Below, piece after piece: positions 53,777-62,215 of a stretch of 64,000 bases of DNA (within the stretch, counting starts at the first letter, position 1; each line of letters starts with the position of its first letter). The translations under genes were made by a program, and so were the position numbers. The stretch is taken from contig JBEBSD010000023.1 in NCBI GenBank assembly GCA_040394475.1, positions 16,035-80,034 on the forward strand. The letters run 5' to 3'. Origin of the DNA: JBEBSD01 sp040394475. Lineage in GTDB: Bacteria; Bacteroidota; Bacteroidia; Cytophagales; Spirosomataceae. A model generated the notes under the pieces. The model had not been told where the DNA came from. It saw only the letters and a program-made list of their open reading frames with translations, and made no database searches.

Positions 53777-55348
53777 ATGCTGAAAATGAAGATACAATCC
53801 GTCATACAAAGGCATACCGGGTGGCCGGCAGGCTTGCTCTGGCTGCTTTCCGTAGCCTGTGCCCCAACCCGCCCCGCGCTGCTGAACCCCGGAGACTTCC
53901 GCCATCATGTCGAAAAGTTTAACCGGATGGAAGACGAAAACAAGGTCAATGCCGTGTCCAACGCCGAATCCTGGCGCTGGATGGAAACCAATATCCCGCT
54001 GTTTGAATGTCCGCAAGACAATTTTGAAGAAATCTATTATTACCGCTGGTGGACCTACCGGAAGCACATTATCGATACGCCCAAAGGCTTTGGCATTACC
54101 GAATTTATCGTACCCCGTTCGTATGCGGATGCCTACAACCTGATCAGTTGTGCGCTGGGGCACCACATTTACGAAGGCCGCTGGCTGCACGATCGCCGCT
54201 ACATCCATCAGAATATTCACCTCTGGTACCGTGGGAATGAAGGCGGCAGGATGAAAAAGCTGTTAAATTTCAGCAGCTGGACAGCCGATGCCTTGTATAA
54301 CAGCTATAAAGTGACCGGAGACCGGGCCTTTCTCCTGGATATGCTGCCCGACCTGGAAGCAGAGTTCCGTCAATGGGAAACCGACCGGAAAACAGCTACC
54401 GGGCTTTACTGGCAAACGGATGTGAAAGACGGGATGGAAGAATCGCTGAGCGGGGGGCGGCGGGAGCAGAATGCCCGGCCCACCATCAACAGCTATATGT
54501 ATGGAAACGCCCGGGCCATCTCGGAAATAGCCTTGCTATCAGGAAACGAAGCCCTTTCTTCCACCTATCAATCCAAGGCAGATACCCTCAGAGAACTGGT
54601 CATCAATAAGCTTTGGAACCCTGATAACGGCTTTTTCGAAACACTGAAGCATCGCGGGGAAGGACCATTCGCACAGGCACGGGAAGCCATTGGCTATATT
54701 CCATGGTATTTTCATATCCCCCGGCCGCAGCACAGCACCGCATGGGCACAGGTAGAACAGGAAGCGGGTTTTTGTGCGCCCTTTGGTCTGACCACGGCAG
54801 AAATGCGCCATCCCGCTTTCCGTACAAACGGCTGCTGTCAGTGTGAGTGGGACGGCGCCGTATGGCCGTTTGCCACTTCCCAGACCCTGACGGCGATGGC
54901 CAATTTGCTGAATGACTACGAGCAACAGGTGATCGGAGACACTACCTATTTTAAGCAGCTCGAACGGTATGTCGAGTCACAGTATTACCGGGGCCGGCCC
55001 TACATTGGCGAGTACCTCGATGAAAAAACCGGCTACTGGCTCAAGGGTGACCAGGAACGGAGCCGGTATTACAACCACTCCACATTTAACGACCTGATCA
55101 TCACCGGACTGGTAGGCCTCCGTCCGCGGGCAGATGACGTGATTGAACTAAACCCGCTGCTGCCTGCCGGTAAATGGGATTGGTTTTGCCTGGACAATGT
55201 GCGTTACCGGGATCATATCCTGACCATCATCTGGGACCGGGACGGTACCCGTTACGGAAAAGGAAAAGGGTTGCAGCTTTGGATAAACGGAAAAAAGGCC
55301 GCCGTCACCGACCGTCTGGAACGCCTGACAGCAAAAATGAACGGATGA
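53777..55348 (+). CDS. Exported alpha-toroid glycoside hydrolase (MGH1/trehalase-like)
   Basis: A 523-residue protein with a hydrophobic signal and a possible lipoprotein cysteine (LLWLLSVAC). The body resembles alpha/alpha-barrel hydrolases of the GH63/MGH1 type: YYRWWTYRKHIIDTPKG, DLEAEFRQWETDRKTATGLY, WQTDVKDGMEESLSG, NSYMYGNARAISEIA and CQCEWDGAVWPFATSQT. The Asp in QTDVKDGMEESLSG and the Glu in CQCEWDG are plausible catalytic residues. It is part of the exported hydrolase run from 50194 to 56492. The glycosidic bond it cleaves is not identifiable. Confidence 0.82.
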   Translation: MLKMKIQSVIQRHTGWPAGLLWLLSVACAPTRPALLNPGDFRHHVEKFNRMEDENKVNAVSNAESWRWMETNIPLFECPQDNFEEIYYYRWWTYRKHIIDTPKGFGITEFIVPRSYADAYNLISCALGHHIYEGRWLHDRRYIHQNIHLWYRGNEGGRMKKLLNFSSWTADALYNSYKVTGDRAFLLDMLPDLEAEFRQWETDRKTATGLYWQTDVKDGMEESLSGGRREQNARPTINSYMYGNARAISEIALLSGNEALSSTYQSKADTLRELVINKLWNPDNGFFETLKHRGEGPFAQAREAIGYIPWYFHIPRPQHSTAWAQVEQEAGFCAPFGLTTAEMRHPAFRTNGCCQCEWDGAVWPFATSQTLTAMANLLNDYEQQVIGDTTYFKQLERYVESQYYRGRPYIGEYLDEKTGYWLKGDQERSRYYNHSTFNDLIITGLVGLRPRADDVIELNPLLPAGKWDWFCLDNVRYRDHILTIIWDRDGTRYGKGKGLQLWINGKKAAVTDRLERLTAKMNG

Positions 55349-55382
55349 TTTCGCTATAAAAACTTTCAAAACCAACAACAGA

Positions 55383-56492
55383 ATGACACGGACTCCAATC
55401 AAAACAAGCCGACCTCCTTACCACTGGCTGATGCTTTCGCTGGTAATAGTTTCCTGTGCGGAGGCGCAGGACTGGAAGACCGGTATCCTGACCGACGAAT
55501 TTATTTTTGAAGCAGCGCCCTTTCCCGAAAGTCATGCCGCCACGATTGCCGAAACCCCGGAAGGGTTGACCGTGGCATGGTTCGGAGGCACGAAAGAGCG
55601 CAACCCGGATGTGGGTATTTGGGTAAGCCGTCAGCAAAACAGTAGTTGGACGGCTCCCGTCGAAGCGGCCAATGGCATCGTAAACGATACGTTGCGATAT
55701 GCCTGCTGGAACCCGGTACTTTACCAGGTGCCGGGCGGAGAATTGCTGCTGTTCTACAAAGTAGGCCCCAACGTGGCCGGCTGGAAGGGTTATCTGGTCC
55801 GGTCCGGTGATCATGGCGTGAGCTGGTCGCAGCCCGAGGCGCTTCCGGAAGGCTTTTTGGGCCCTGTAAAGAACAAGCCCGTTCTGTTGGAAAACGGAGA
55901 ATTATGGTGTCCGTCCAGCACGGAAGGGAGCGGCGGATGGCGGGTCCATTTTGAGGTAACCCCGGATGTTGGCAAAACCTGGCGGAAAGTGGGGCCCATC
56001 AATGACGGCGTTCGGACAAATGTCATACAGCCGGGCATCGTGCAGTATCCGAACGGCGATTTACAGGTGCTTTGCAGGAGTAAAAACCGCTCGGTGATGA
56101 CCTCGTGGTCAACGGATCAGGGGCTTACCTGGTCGCCGGTGGAGGCTTCGGAATTGCCCAACAACAATTCCGGAACAGACGCAACCATCCTTGCCGACGG
56201 CAGGGCCCTGATCGCCTACAACCATGTAAAGACTCCGGAACAGGAAAAGAAAGGCGCCCGTACGCCGCTGAACGTAGCCGTGTCCGGGGACGGCAAAAAG
56301 TGGGAAGCGGCGCTGGTGCTTGAGGATTCTCCCATCAGCCAGTACTCCTACCCTTCCGTTATCCAGGGGAACGACGGGTTTGTGCATATTGTCTACACCT
56401 GGCGCCGCCAACGAATCAAGTACGTGAAAATAGCGCCCGCGCTTCTCCGGACAAAACCCATCGTCGCCGAAACCTGGCCGGATCGCCCCTGA
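55383..56492 (+). CDS. Exported exo-alpha-sialidase-fold protein (BNR repeats)
   Basis: A 369-residue secreted six-bladed propeller. The N-terminus has a signal (MLSLVIVSCAEAQ). Blade motifs include PESHAATIAETPEGLTVAWF, NPDVGIWVSRQ, LVRSGDHGVSWSQPEALP, STDQGLTWSPVEASELP and VSGDGKKWEAALVLED. Proteins of this group are usually named sialidase family protein, but the classical FRIP-like arginine motif of GH33 is not evident. They are common in plant-polysaccharide loci, so a pectin-related substrate is more likely than sialic acid. A good terminator follows. Confidence 0.82.
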   Translation: MTRTPIKTSRPPYHWLMLSLVIVSCAEAQDWKTGILTDEFIFEAAPFPESHAATIAETPEGLTVAWFGGTKERNPDVGIWVSRQQNSSWTAPVEAANGIVNDTLRYACWNPVLYQVPGGELLLFYKVGPNVAGWKGYLVRSGDHGVSWSQPEALPEGFLGPVKNKPVLLENGELWCPSSTEGSGGWRVHFEVTPDVGKTWRKVGPINDGVRTNVIQPGIVQYPNGDLQVLCRSKNRSVMTSWSTDQGLTWSPVEASELPNNNSGTDATILADGRALIAYNHVKTPEQEKKGARTPLNVAVSGDGKKWEAALVLEDSPISQYSYPSVIQGNDGFVHIVYTWRRQRIKYVKIAPALLRTKPIVAETWPDRP

Positions 56493-56530
56493 CGTATCAA
56501 TCTACCCTCCCGTCCCGAACAGCTTACTCC

Positions 56531-56568
56531 GTGCCGGCAATTGCCCCTGTGCAAATGCCGGCACTTTT
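56531..56568 (+). terminator. Rho-independent terminator after the sialidase-fold gene
   Basis: GTGCCGGCA (56531-56539) pairs with TGCCGGCAC (56556-56564). After an A-A mismatch, inner TTGC pairs with GCAA around the loop CCCTGT, and TTTT follows. It ends the hydrolase run before the third SusCD pair. The remaining 56569-56826 is strongly AT-rich and likely carries the susC promoter, but I cannot define its boxes. ATAGTAAAA at 56691 resembles only the first half of box 1. Confidence 0.75.
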
Positions 56569-56826
56569 GCCGCCAACTTTCATTACCGGTGAAAGCTGCG
56601 TGAAGAGGAAAGACGCCCGTTTTTCTAAAAACTTCGTTTGTATTCGTATTTGTGTTTACATGTTCCCCTAGAACCGGCAAAACACCTGTAATAGTAAAAA
56701 AACAATAATTTCTATTCACAATATTTTTTTAAATCCATAATTATATCATAAATTCGTAATCAAATAAAAATAAATGAAGCTAAAAGAAAATTCAGTTCAA
56801 TCGATTCCTAAATCAACTGTCATTTT

Positions 56827-59800
56827 ATGAGGTGTTTTTCAACAATAATTTTCACATGGCTCCTGTCGGTATCCGCCGTGATGGCACAAAATCGTACGGT
56901 CCGGGGTACCGTTACGGGAGCCGGCGAGGCATTGCCCGGTGTAAGCGTGGTCATTAAAGGAACGCAAACGGGTACGATAACCAACACCAACGGGAGCTAC
57001 GAAATCAGCGTACCGGACGATAAGGCCATCCTTGTGTTTAGTTTCGTCGGTTATGCGCCTTTAGAGGAAACCGTCGGCAGCCGCACGGAAATTGCGGTGA
57101 GCCTTGCAATCGAGGACAGGGCGTTGGAAGAGGTGGTGGTAGTGGGTTATGGTACGCAGTCGCAGCGAAATGTAACGGGGGCCGTTCAAACGGTCAAGGT
57201 CGCGGAACTCACCGATCTTCCGGTTCCGCAGATGTCCCAAAAACTCCAGGGAAGGCTGGCGGGTGTACAGATACTCCAGACAACCGGAAAACCGGGCGCA
57301 GGGATGTCGGTGCGAATCAGGGGGCAGGCTTCGGTATCGGCAGGAAACCAACCCTTATACGTAGTAGACGGCTTCCCCCTGTCGGGCGATATCAGCACCA
57401 TCAATCCGGATGAAATCGAAACCATAACCGTGCTCAAAGATGCTGCATCTACTTCCTTGTACGGTTCAAGGGCCAGTAACGGCGTGGTGATGATCACCAC
57501 CAAAAGAGCGAAGGCCGGCGAAACCCGTATCGGGTTCAACGCCTATTACGGCGTACAGCAGATTCCGTCGCGGGGGATTCCCGAAATGATGGATGCGCGT
57601 GAATTCAGCCAGTTTATGAAGGAGCTCCACGAGGAAAATAACCGCGCCGTCCCTTCGGAATACCAGCATCCGGAGCAATACGGCAAAGGGACCAACTGGT
57701 ACGACCAGGTGACCCGGACCGCCCCCATCCAGAACTATAGCCTTACAATAGGAACAGGAGGGGAAAAATTCAACACCAATGCAGTACTGGGTTATTTCGA
57801 GCAGGACGGTGTCATAATCAATACGAAATTCAAACGGTTTTCCGCCCGCCTGAATTCAGAATACCAGTTCAATAAAAAGATCCGCATGGGCGTCAACCTG
57901 GCGCCGACACTTTCCATCTTTACAGGAGTGCCTACCGATGGCGGGCCGTTTACAAGTCCGAACAGCGGTCTGGTTACCAGTGCGCAGCTGTCTTCTCCGT
58001 TAATTGCTCCTGTGAATCCCGACGGCTCCATGCCTGTAACGGCCATATCCCCGGGAATGCTCCCGGGCCCCAACTGGTATCGTGTTGCCCGGGATGCCGA
58101 TTTGACCGACCGCAGCAACCGGCTGCTTGCTACGGCGTTTCTGGAATACGAACCGGTGAGCGGTCTTACATTAAAGACCTCCGTCAATGCAGAAACCGGG
58201 CAAACTTTTTTCAACAATTATGTTCCCTCCACTTCGGGGAATGCGAATGTCGCCATGCCCAGGGCCTCCGGTGATCTCACGCAGCGGAATACGCAGTTTT
58301 TCACATGGCTTTCGGAAAATATCGCCACGTACGAAAAGGATGTCGACGAGCATCATTTTGATGTGACGGCGGGGTTTACGGTTCAGCGGTACCGGGGAGA
58401 CATGACCAACATCACCGCTACCAATTTCCCGAATGACCGCATCCGGACGATTAGTGCAGCCACTTCTTTTGTCCCTACCAGCGAAATACAGGAATGGGGG
58501 CTTGTTTCCTTTCTGGGCCGGATCAATTATGATTTCAAAGGAAAGTACCTGCTCTCCGCCTCGCTGAGAAGCGACGGGTCGTCTCGGTTCGGATCGGATA
58601 ACAAATGGGGGAATTTTCCTTCCGTATCCGCAGGATGGGTCATTTCGGAGGAAGATTTCATGCAGAACATAGACGCCGTTTCACTGTTGAAACTACGGAC
58701 CAGTTATGGGGTGACCGGTAACAACAACATCGGGAATTACACCTATTTTGCCAACGTTGGCGCCGTAAACAGCGGGGCAACCAACAACTATGTTTTTGAC
58801 AATACCCTGGCTCCCGGCAACACCGTTACCACGCTGGCCAACCGCACGCTGGGCTGGGAAATCACCCGCCAGTTCGACATAGGCTTTGACCTCGGGCTGC
58901 TGGGCAACCGGCTTACCCTGGGATACGATTATTATACAAAAACGACCGACGGGCTGCTCTTTAACGTGGAAGTGCCGACCTATACCGGGTTTTCCAACTT
59001 CCAGACCAACATCGGCACCTTCAAATTCTGGGGACACGAACTGACAGTAAGCAGCCGCAACCTGACCGGCAACCTGAAGTGGAACACCGATTTCAATATT
59101 TCGTTTCTCCGTAACCGGGTAGAAAAACTGGGCACCGCGAATGCCTTCCTCGGCGGGGGAACCTCCCGGAACATTACCATGGTCGGCCAGCCCATCGGCA
59201 TGCTGTGGGGATATATCAATGACGGTGTTTACATGACCCGGGAAGATTTTGAAAATTCGCCGCAGTTCCAGACATCCGATGTAGGGACGGTCAAAATGAG
59301 GGATGTCGATGAAGACGGGGTCATCACGGTTGACGACCGGGCCGTGATCGGCAACCCGAACCCGGACTTCATCTTCGGGATTACCAATAATTTCACATGG
59401 AATGCCTTCGACCTGTCCGTTACTGCCGCCGGTTCGGTAGGAAACGACATCATGAATACGGCGCTGGAATATACCAATAACCTCGACGGCGTCTTCAATG
59501 TGACCAGGGCTGTGGGCGGACGCTGGAAGTCTGAACAAGATCCGGGAGACGGCATCCACCCCCGGACACTGGCAGGGACTACCGGGTTGTTCCGGAACGC
59601 CAATTCACTTTGGGTAACGGACGGAAGCTATCTGACCCTCAAGAACATCTCGCTGGGTTACACCATGCGCCCGGAAAATCTGAAAGCGTTAAAAAATGTA
59701 CGCGTCTATGCCAGTATTCAGCAGGCGCTGGTGCTCACGAAGTACAAAGGCTCCAATCCCGAAGTAAATACAGGAGGAGAGAACCCGTTGTCGCAAGGAC

Positions 59801-59862
59801 TGGACCAGGGCGCCTACCCCGTCCCCAGAACGTTTACATTAGGTCTTAACCTGGGCTTTTGA
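56827..59862 (+). CDS. SusC/RagA family TonB-dependent outer-membrane transporter (pair 3)
   Basis: A 1,011-residue transporter: signal peptide ending VMAQ, carboxypeptidase-regulatory-like domain (RGTVTGAGEALPGVSVVIKG), plug (VVVGYGTQSQRNVTGAVQTV, IRGQASVSAGNQPLYVVDGF, ITVLKDAASTSLYGSRASNG), and barrel with C-terminus TFTLGLNLGF. It differs from pairs 1 and 2 in plug and barrel and lacks their shared promoter block, so it is probably controlled separately. Its SusD partner starts 47 bases downstream. It probably imports products of the hydrolases encoded at 50194-56492. Confidence 0.96.
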   Translation: MRCFSTIIFTWLLSVSAVMAQNRTVRGTVTGAGEALPGVSVVIKGTQTGTITNTNGSYEISVPDDKAILVFSFVGYAPLEETVGSRTEIAVSLAIEDRALEEVVVVGYGTQSQRNVTGAVQTVKVAELTDLPVPQMSQKLQGRLAGVQILQTTGKPGAGMSVRIRGQASVSAGNQPLYVVDGFPLSGDISTINPDEIETITVLKDAASTSLYGSRASNGVVMITTKRAKAGETRIGFNAYYGVQQIPSRGIPEMMDAREFSQFMKELHEENNRAVPSEYQHPEQYGKGTNWYDQVTRTAPIQNYSLTIGTGGEKFNTNAVLGYFEQDGVIINTKFKRFSARLNSEYQFNKKIRMGVNLAPTLSIFTGVPTDGGPFTSPNSGLVTSAQLSSPLIAPVNPDGSMPVTAISPGMLPGPNWYRVARDADLTDRSNRLLATAFLEYEPVSGLTLKTSVNAETGQTFFNNYVPSTSGNANVAMPRASGDLTQRNTQFFTWLSENIATYEKDVDEHHFDVTAGFTVQRYRGDMTNITATNFPNDRIRTISAATSFVPTSEIQEWGLVSFLGRINYDFKGKYLLSASLRSDGSSRFGSDNKWGNFPSVSAGWVISEEDFMQNIDAVSLLKLRTSYGVTGNNNIGNYTYFANVGAVNSGATNNYVFDNTLAPGNTVTTLANRTLGWEITRQFDIGFDLGLLGNRLTLGYDYYTKTTDGLLFNVEVPTYTGFSNFQTNIGTFKFWGHELTVSSRNLTGNLKWNTDFNISFLRNRVEKLGTANAFLGGGTSRNITMVGQPIGMLWGYINDGVYMTREDFENSPQFQTSDVGTVKMRDVDEDGVITVDDRAVIGNPNPDFIFGITNNFTWNAFDLSVTAAGSVGNDIMNTALEYTNNLDGVFNVTRAVGGRWKSEQDPGDGIHPRTLAGTTGLFRNANSLWVTDGSYLTLKNISLGYTMRPENLKALKNVRVYASIQQALVLTKYKGSNPEVNTGGENPLSQGLDQGAYPVPRTFTLGLNLGF

Positions 59863-59909
59863 TTCGTTTTTGGTCTTATTCTTACTAAAATTCAGAAATC
59901 CAATTCATT

Positions 59910-61424
59910 ATGAAACTGAAAATAGTCATTACATTTTTGGGGGCTGTACTGGTCAGCGGCTGCAGCAATTTCCTGAATATTGCCCCGCAGAATTTTATCA
60001 GCTCTGAAAATTTCTTCGAAACCGAGGCAGACTTTGTCCAGGCAGTCAATGCGACCTATGCCCCGCTGAGAACGGTTTATAACCAAGCCTATGTCATGGG
60101 CGAAATGCGCTCAGACAATGCCCATTACCTGTTCAACAATTCAAACCGGGGGAACCTGGTGAGAGAAGAGATAGCGGATTTTATCAATAATTCGACTGCG
60201 GAACCCGCTGCGGTAAAGTGGTCCGGGAATTTCCGGATCATCGCTTATGCCAATGAGGTAATTTCACGTATCGATGAGGCGTCGTTTATCGCTGAGACCG
60301 TCCGGCAGAACCTCAAGGGCCAGGTATTGTTTTTGCGTGCACTGGCTTATTTTGACCTGGTACAGTACTTTGGGGACGTCCCGCTGATGCTTACTCCAAC
60401 AGCGGGCAGCGCCGACGAAATCCTGGATGTCAAATCGACCCTCCCCCGCACTCCGAAAGTCACGATTTACGAGCAAATCGTGCAGGACGGTGAACTGGCA
60501 GCTTCTCTGCTGCCGGGCAAAGCAGTACAGGAAAAGGGCCGGGCCACAGCAGGCGCTGCCAAAACCCTGCTGGCCCATGTCGCGGTGGTGCAGCAACAAT
60601 GGGATAAAGCAGAAAACCTGTTGCTGGAAATTGTTAATTCGGGCGAATACAGCTTACTGGCCGACTATGCTGCCGTGTTTGATCCCGGCAACAAAAACCA
60701 CGCAGAATCCATTTTTGAAGTACAGTACCAGCAGGGAAACCTGGGATTGCAGAGCACATTTACCTATACATTCCTGCCCAATCTGACCAACCTCTCGCCC
60801 ATAGCGGGCTTCCAGTTCAACAACCAGAGCATCGGCGGATGGAACATCCCTTCCGAAGACCTGATAGCCGCCTACGAAACGGGCGACAAGAGGAAGGCTG
60901 CGGCCATCACCGACGGGTATACCGCTGCGGACGGAACGTTTGTGCCGCAGCCGTTCATTAAAAAATATGTGCACCTGCCCCTGCCCGCCCCTAACGGATC
61001 ATCCGCCAACGGTAATGACAACTGGCCGGTTTACCGGTATGCCGATGTGCTGCTGTTATTGGCAGAAAGCCTGAACGAGCAGGGAAAAAGCGGGGCTGCC
61101 GGCTACCTCAACCAGGTAAGATCCAGGGCATTTGACAGCGAAAGCGCGCTGATTACCGAATCCGACCCGGGCCAGTTGCGCGACCTTATTGCAAAAGAAA
61201 GGAGAATTGAGCTGGCCTTTGAAAACAAAAGATGGCTGGACCTGGTCCGTACCGGTCGCGCGATCGAAACCATGAATGCCTACGGCGCCGCCCTGAAAGC
61301 AAGCGGCAAACATCCTAACCTTATTCCCCAGACCTACCAGGTAGATGCCAACAAATTGCTTTTCCCGATACCGTTCAACGAAATAAAAGTTAATCCCAAC
61401 CTGGAACAAAACCCCGGCTACTGA
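59910..61424 (+). CDS. SusD/RagB family glycan-binding lipoprotein (pair 3)
   Basis: A 504-residue lipoprotein (LGAVLVSGC) with SusD features: FLNIAPQNFISSENFFETEA after the lipid cysteine, LKGQVLFLRALAYFDLVQYF, and IAKERRIELAFENKRWLDLV near the end, then the NPNLEQNPGY terminus. It forms the lid for the SusC at 56827. A nested hairpin starts six bases after its stop. Confidence 0.96.
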   Translation: MKLKIVITFLGAVLVSGCSNFLNIAPQNFISSENFFETEADFVQAVNATYAPLRTVYNQAYVMGEMRSDNAHYLFNNSNRGNLVREEIADFINNSTAEPAAVKWSGNFRIIAYANEVISRIDEASFIAETVRQNLKGQVLFLRALAYFDLVQYFGDVPLMLTPTAGSADEILDVKSTLPRTPKVTIYEQIVQDGELAASLLPGKAVQEKGRATAGAAKTLLAHVAVVQQQWDKAENLLLEIVNSGEYSLLADYAAVFDPGNKNHAESIFEVQYQQGNLGLQSTFTYTFLPNLTNLSPIAGFQFNNQSIGGWNIPSEDLIAAYETGDKRKAAAITDGYTAADGTFVPQPFIKKYVHLPLPAPNGSSANGNDNWPVYRYADVLLLLAESLNEQGKSGAAGYLNQVRSRAFDSESALITESDPGQLRDLIAKERRIELAFENKRWLDLVRTGRAIETMNAYGAALKASGKHPNLIPQTYQVDANKLLFPIPFNEIKVNPNLEQNPGY

Positions 61425-61430
61425 GGAACA

Positions 61431-61483
61431 GGCCCGGGGTTTTGCCCCTGGCAGTCAACAGGCTGCCAGGGGTATCCCGGGCC
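61431..61483. terminator. Nested hairpin after susD (pair 3)
   Basis: An outer stem GGCCCGGG (61431-61438) / CCCGGGCC (61476-61483) encloses an inner stem CCCCTGGCAG (61445-61454) / CTGCCAGGGG (61463-61472) with an 8-base loop. Both stems are perfect. No U tract follows, so it may stabilise the susCD mRNA or reduce read-through into the next genes. Confidence 0.7.
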
Positions 61484-61511
61484 TCGTCCGGCCGTACCAT
61501 TATCCGAATAT

Positions 61512-62171
61512 ATGCAAGTAAAAACATTAGGACTCATTCATACATCCGCCACACTGGTGCCGGTTTTTCAGCAATTGATCCGGCAGCACCTGGAAGGTAT
61601 CCGCTTTTTCAATATCGTCGACGACAGTCTGATCAAAGACGTAATTGACAAAGGAGTACTCACCCCGGCTACTGCAAGACGGGTTGCAGGTCACGTGGCT
61701 TCCGCCGAGGCTGCCGGGGCGGATCACATACTGGTAACCTGCTCATCGATCGGGTGGGCAGTGGAAACGGCGGCCACACTCAGCTCCGTTCCCGTATTAC
61801 GTGTCGACCAGCCAATGGCCGATCTTGCCGTACAAACAGGACGCCGCATCGGAGTGGTGGCGACACTACCCACTACCCTCGAACCCACCAGTGACCTGGT
61901 GGTGCGAAGAGCTGCCGCCGCCGGCAAAACAATTGAACTGACCAGTTACTTATGCGAAGGAGCTTTTGAGGCGCTGATGAACGGTGATGCAAGCCGGCAC
62001 GATGACCTGGTAGCCAATGCGTTAAAGGAGCTGGGCAAAACGGTCGACGTACTGGTGCTTGCACAGGCTTCCATGGCGCGTGTCGTGGAAATGCTCCCCG
62101 ATGCCGATAAACAAGTGCCCATTCTTTCCAGTCCGGCGCTGGCTATTGAACACCTGGCTGCTTTTAACTAA
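61512..62171 (+). CDS. Asp/Glu racemase-fold protein with only one catalytic cysteine
   Basis: A 219-residue cytoplasmic protein of the Asp/Glu/hydantoin racemase superfamily. The first active-site cysteine is present at residue 77 (HILVTCSSIGWA). In the second half the equivalent motif reads VLVLAQASMARV, with alanine where two-base racemases have their second cysteine. A one-cysteine member is more likely an isomerase or decarboxylase-type enzyme, as in arylmalonate decarboxylase, than a racemase. It is followed 44 bases later by an organic-anion-type transporter, so a dicarboxylic or keto acid substrate is plausible. The start is the ATG at 61512. Confidence 0.85.
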   Translation: MQVKTLGLIHTSATLVPVFQQLIRQHLEGIRFFNIVDDSLIKDVIDKGVLTPATARRVAGHVASAEAAGADHILVTCSSIGWAVETAATLSSVPVLRVDQPMADLAVQTGRRIGVVATLPTTLEPTSDLVVRRAAAAGKTIELTSYLCEGAFEALMNGDASRHDDLVANALKELGKTVDVLVLAQASMARVVEMLPDADKQVPILSSPALAIEHLAAFN

Positions 62172-62215
62172 ACGCCATACCTGCTTCCCAAACAACTCCC
62201 CTTTCGTCCGTCCGC

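Noticed and set aside
56691..56730. Fourth copy of the AraC-type promoter block before the third susC
   Set aside because: Only ATAGTAAAA matches; the CATTG end of box 2 and the -7 element at the fixed distance are missing.
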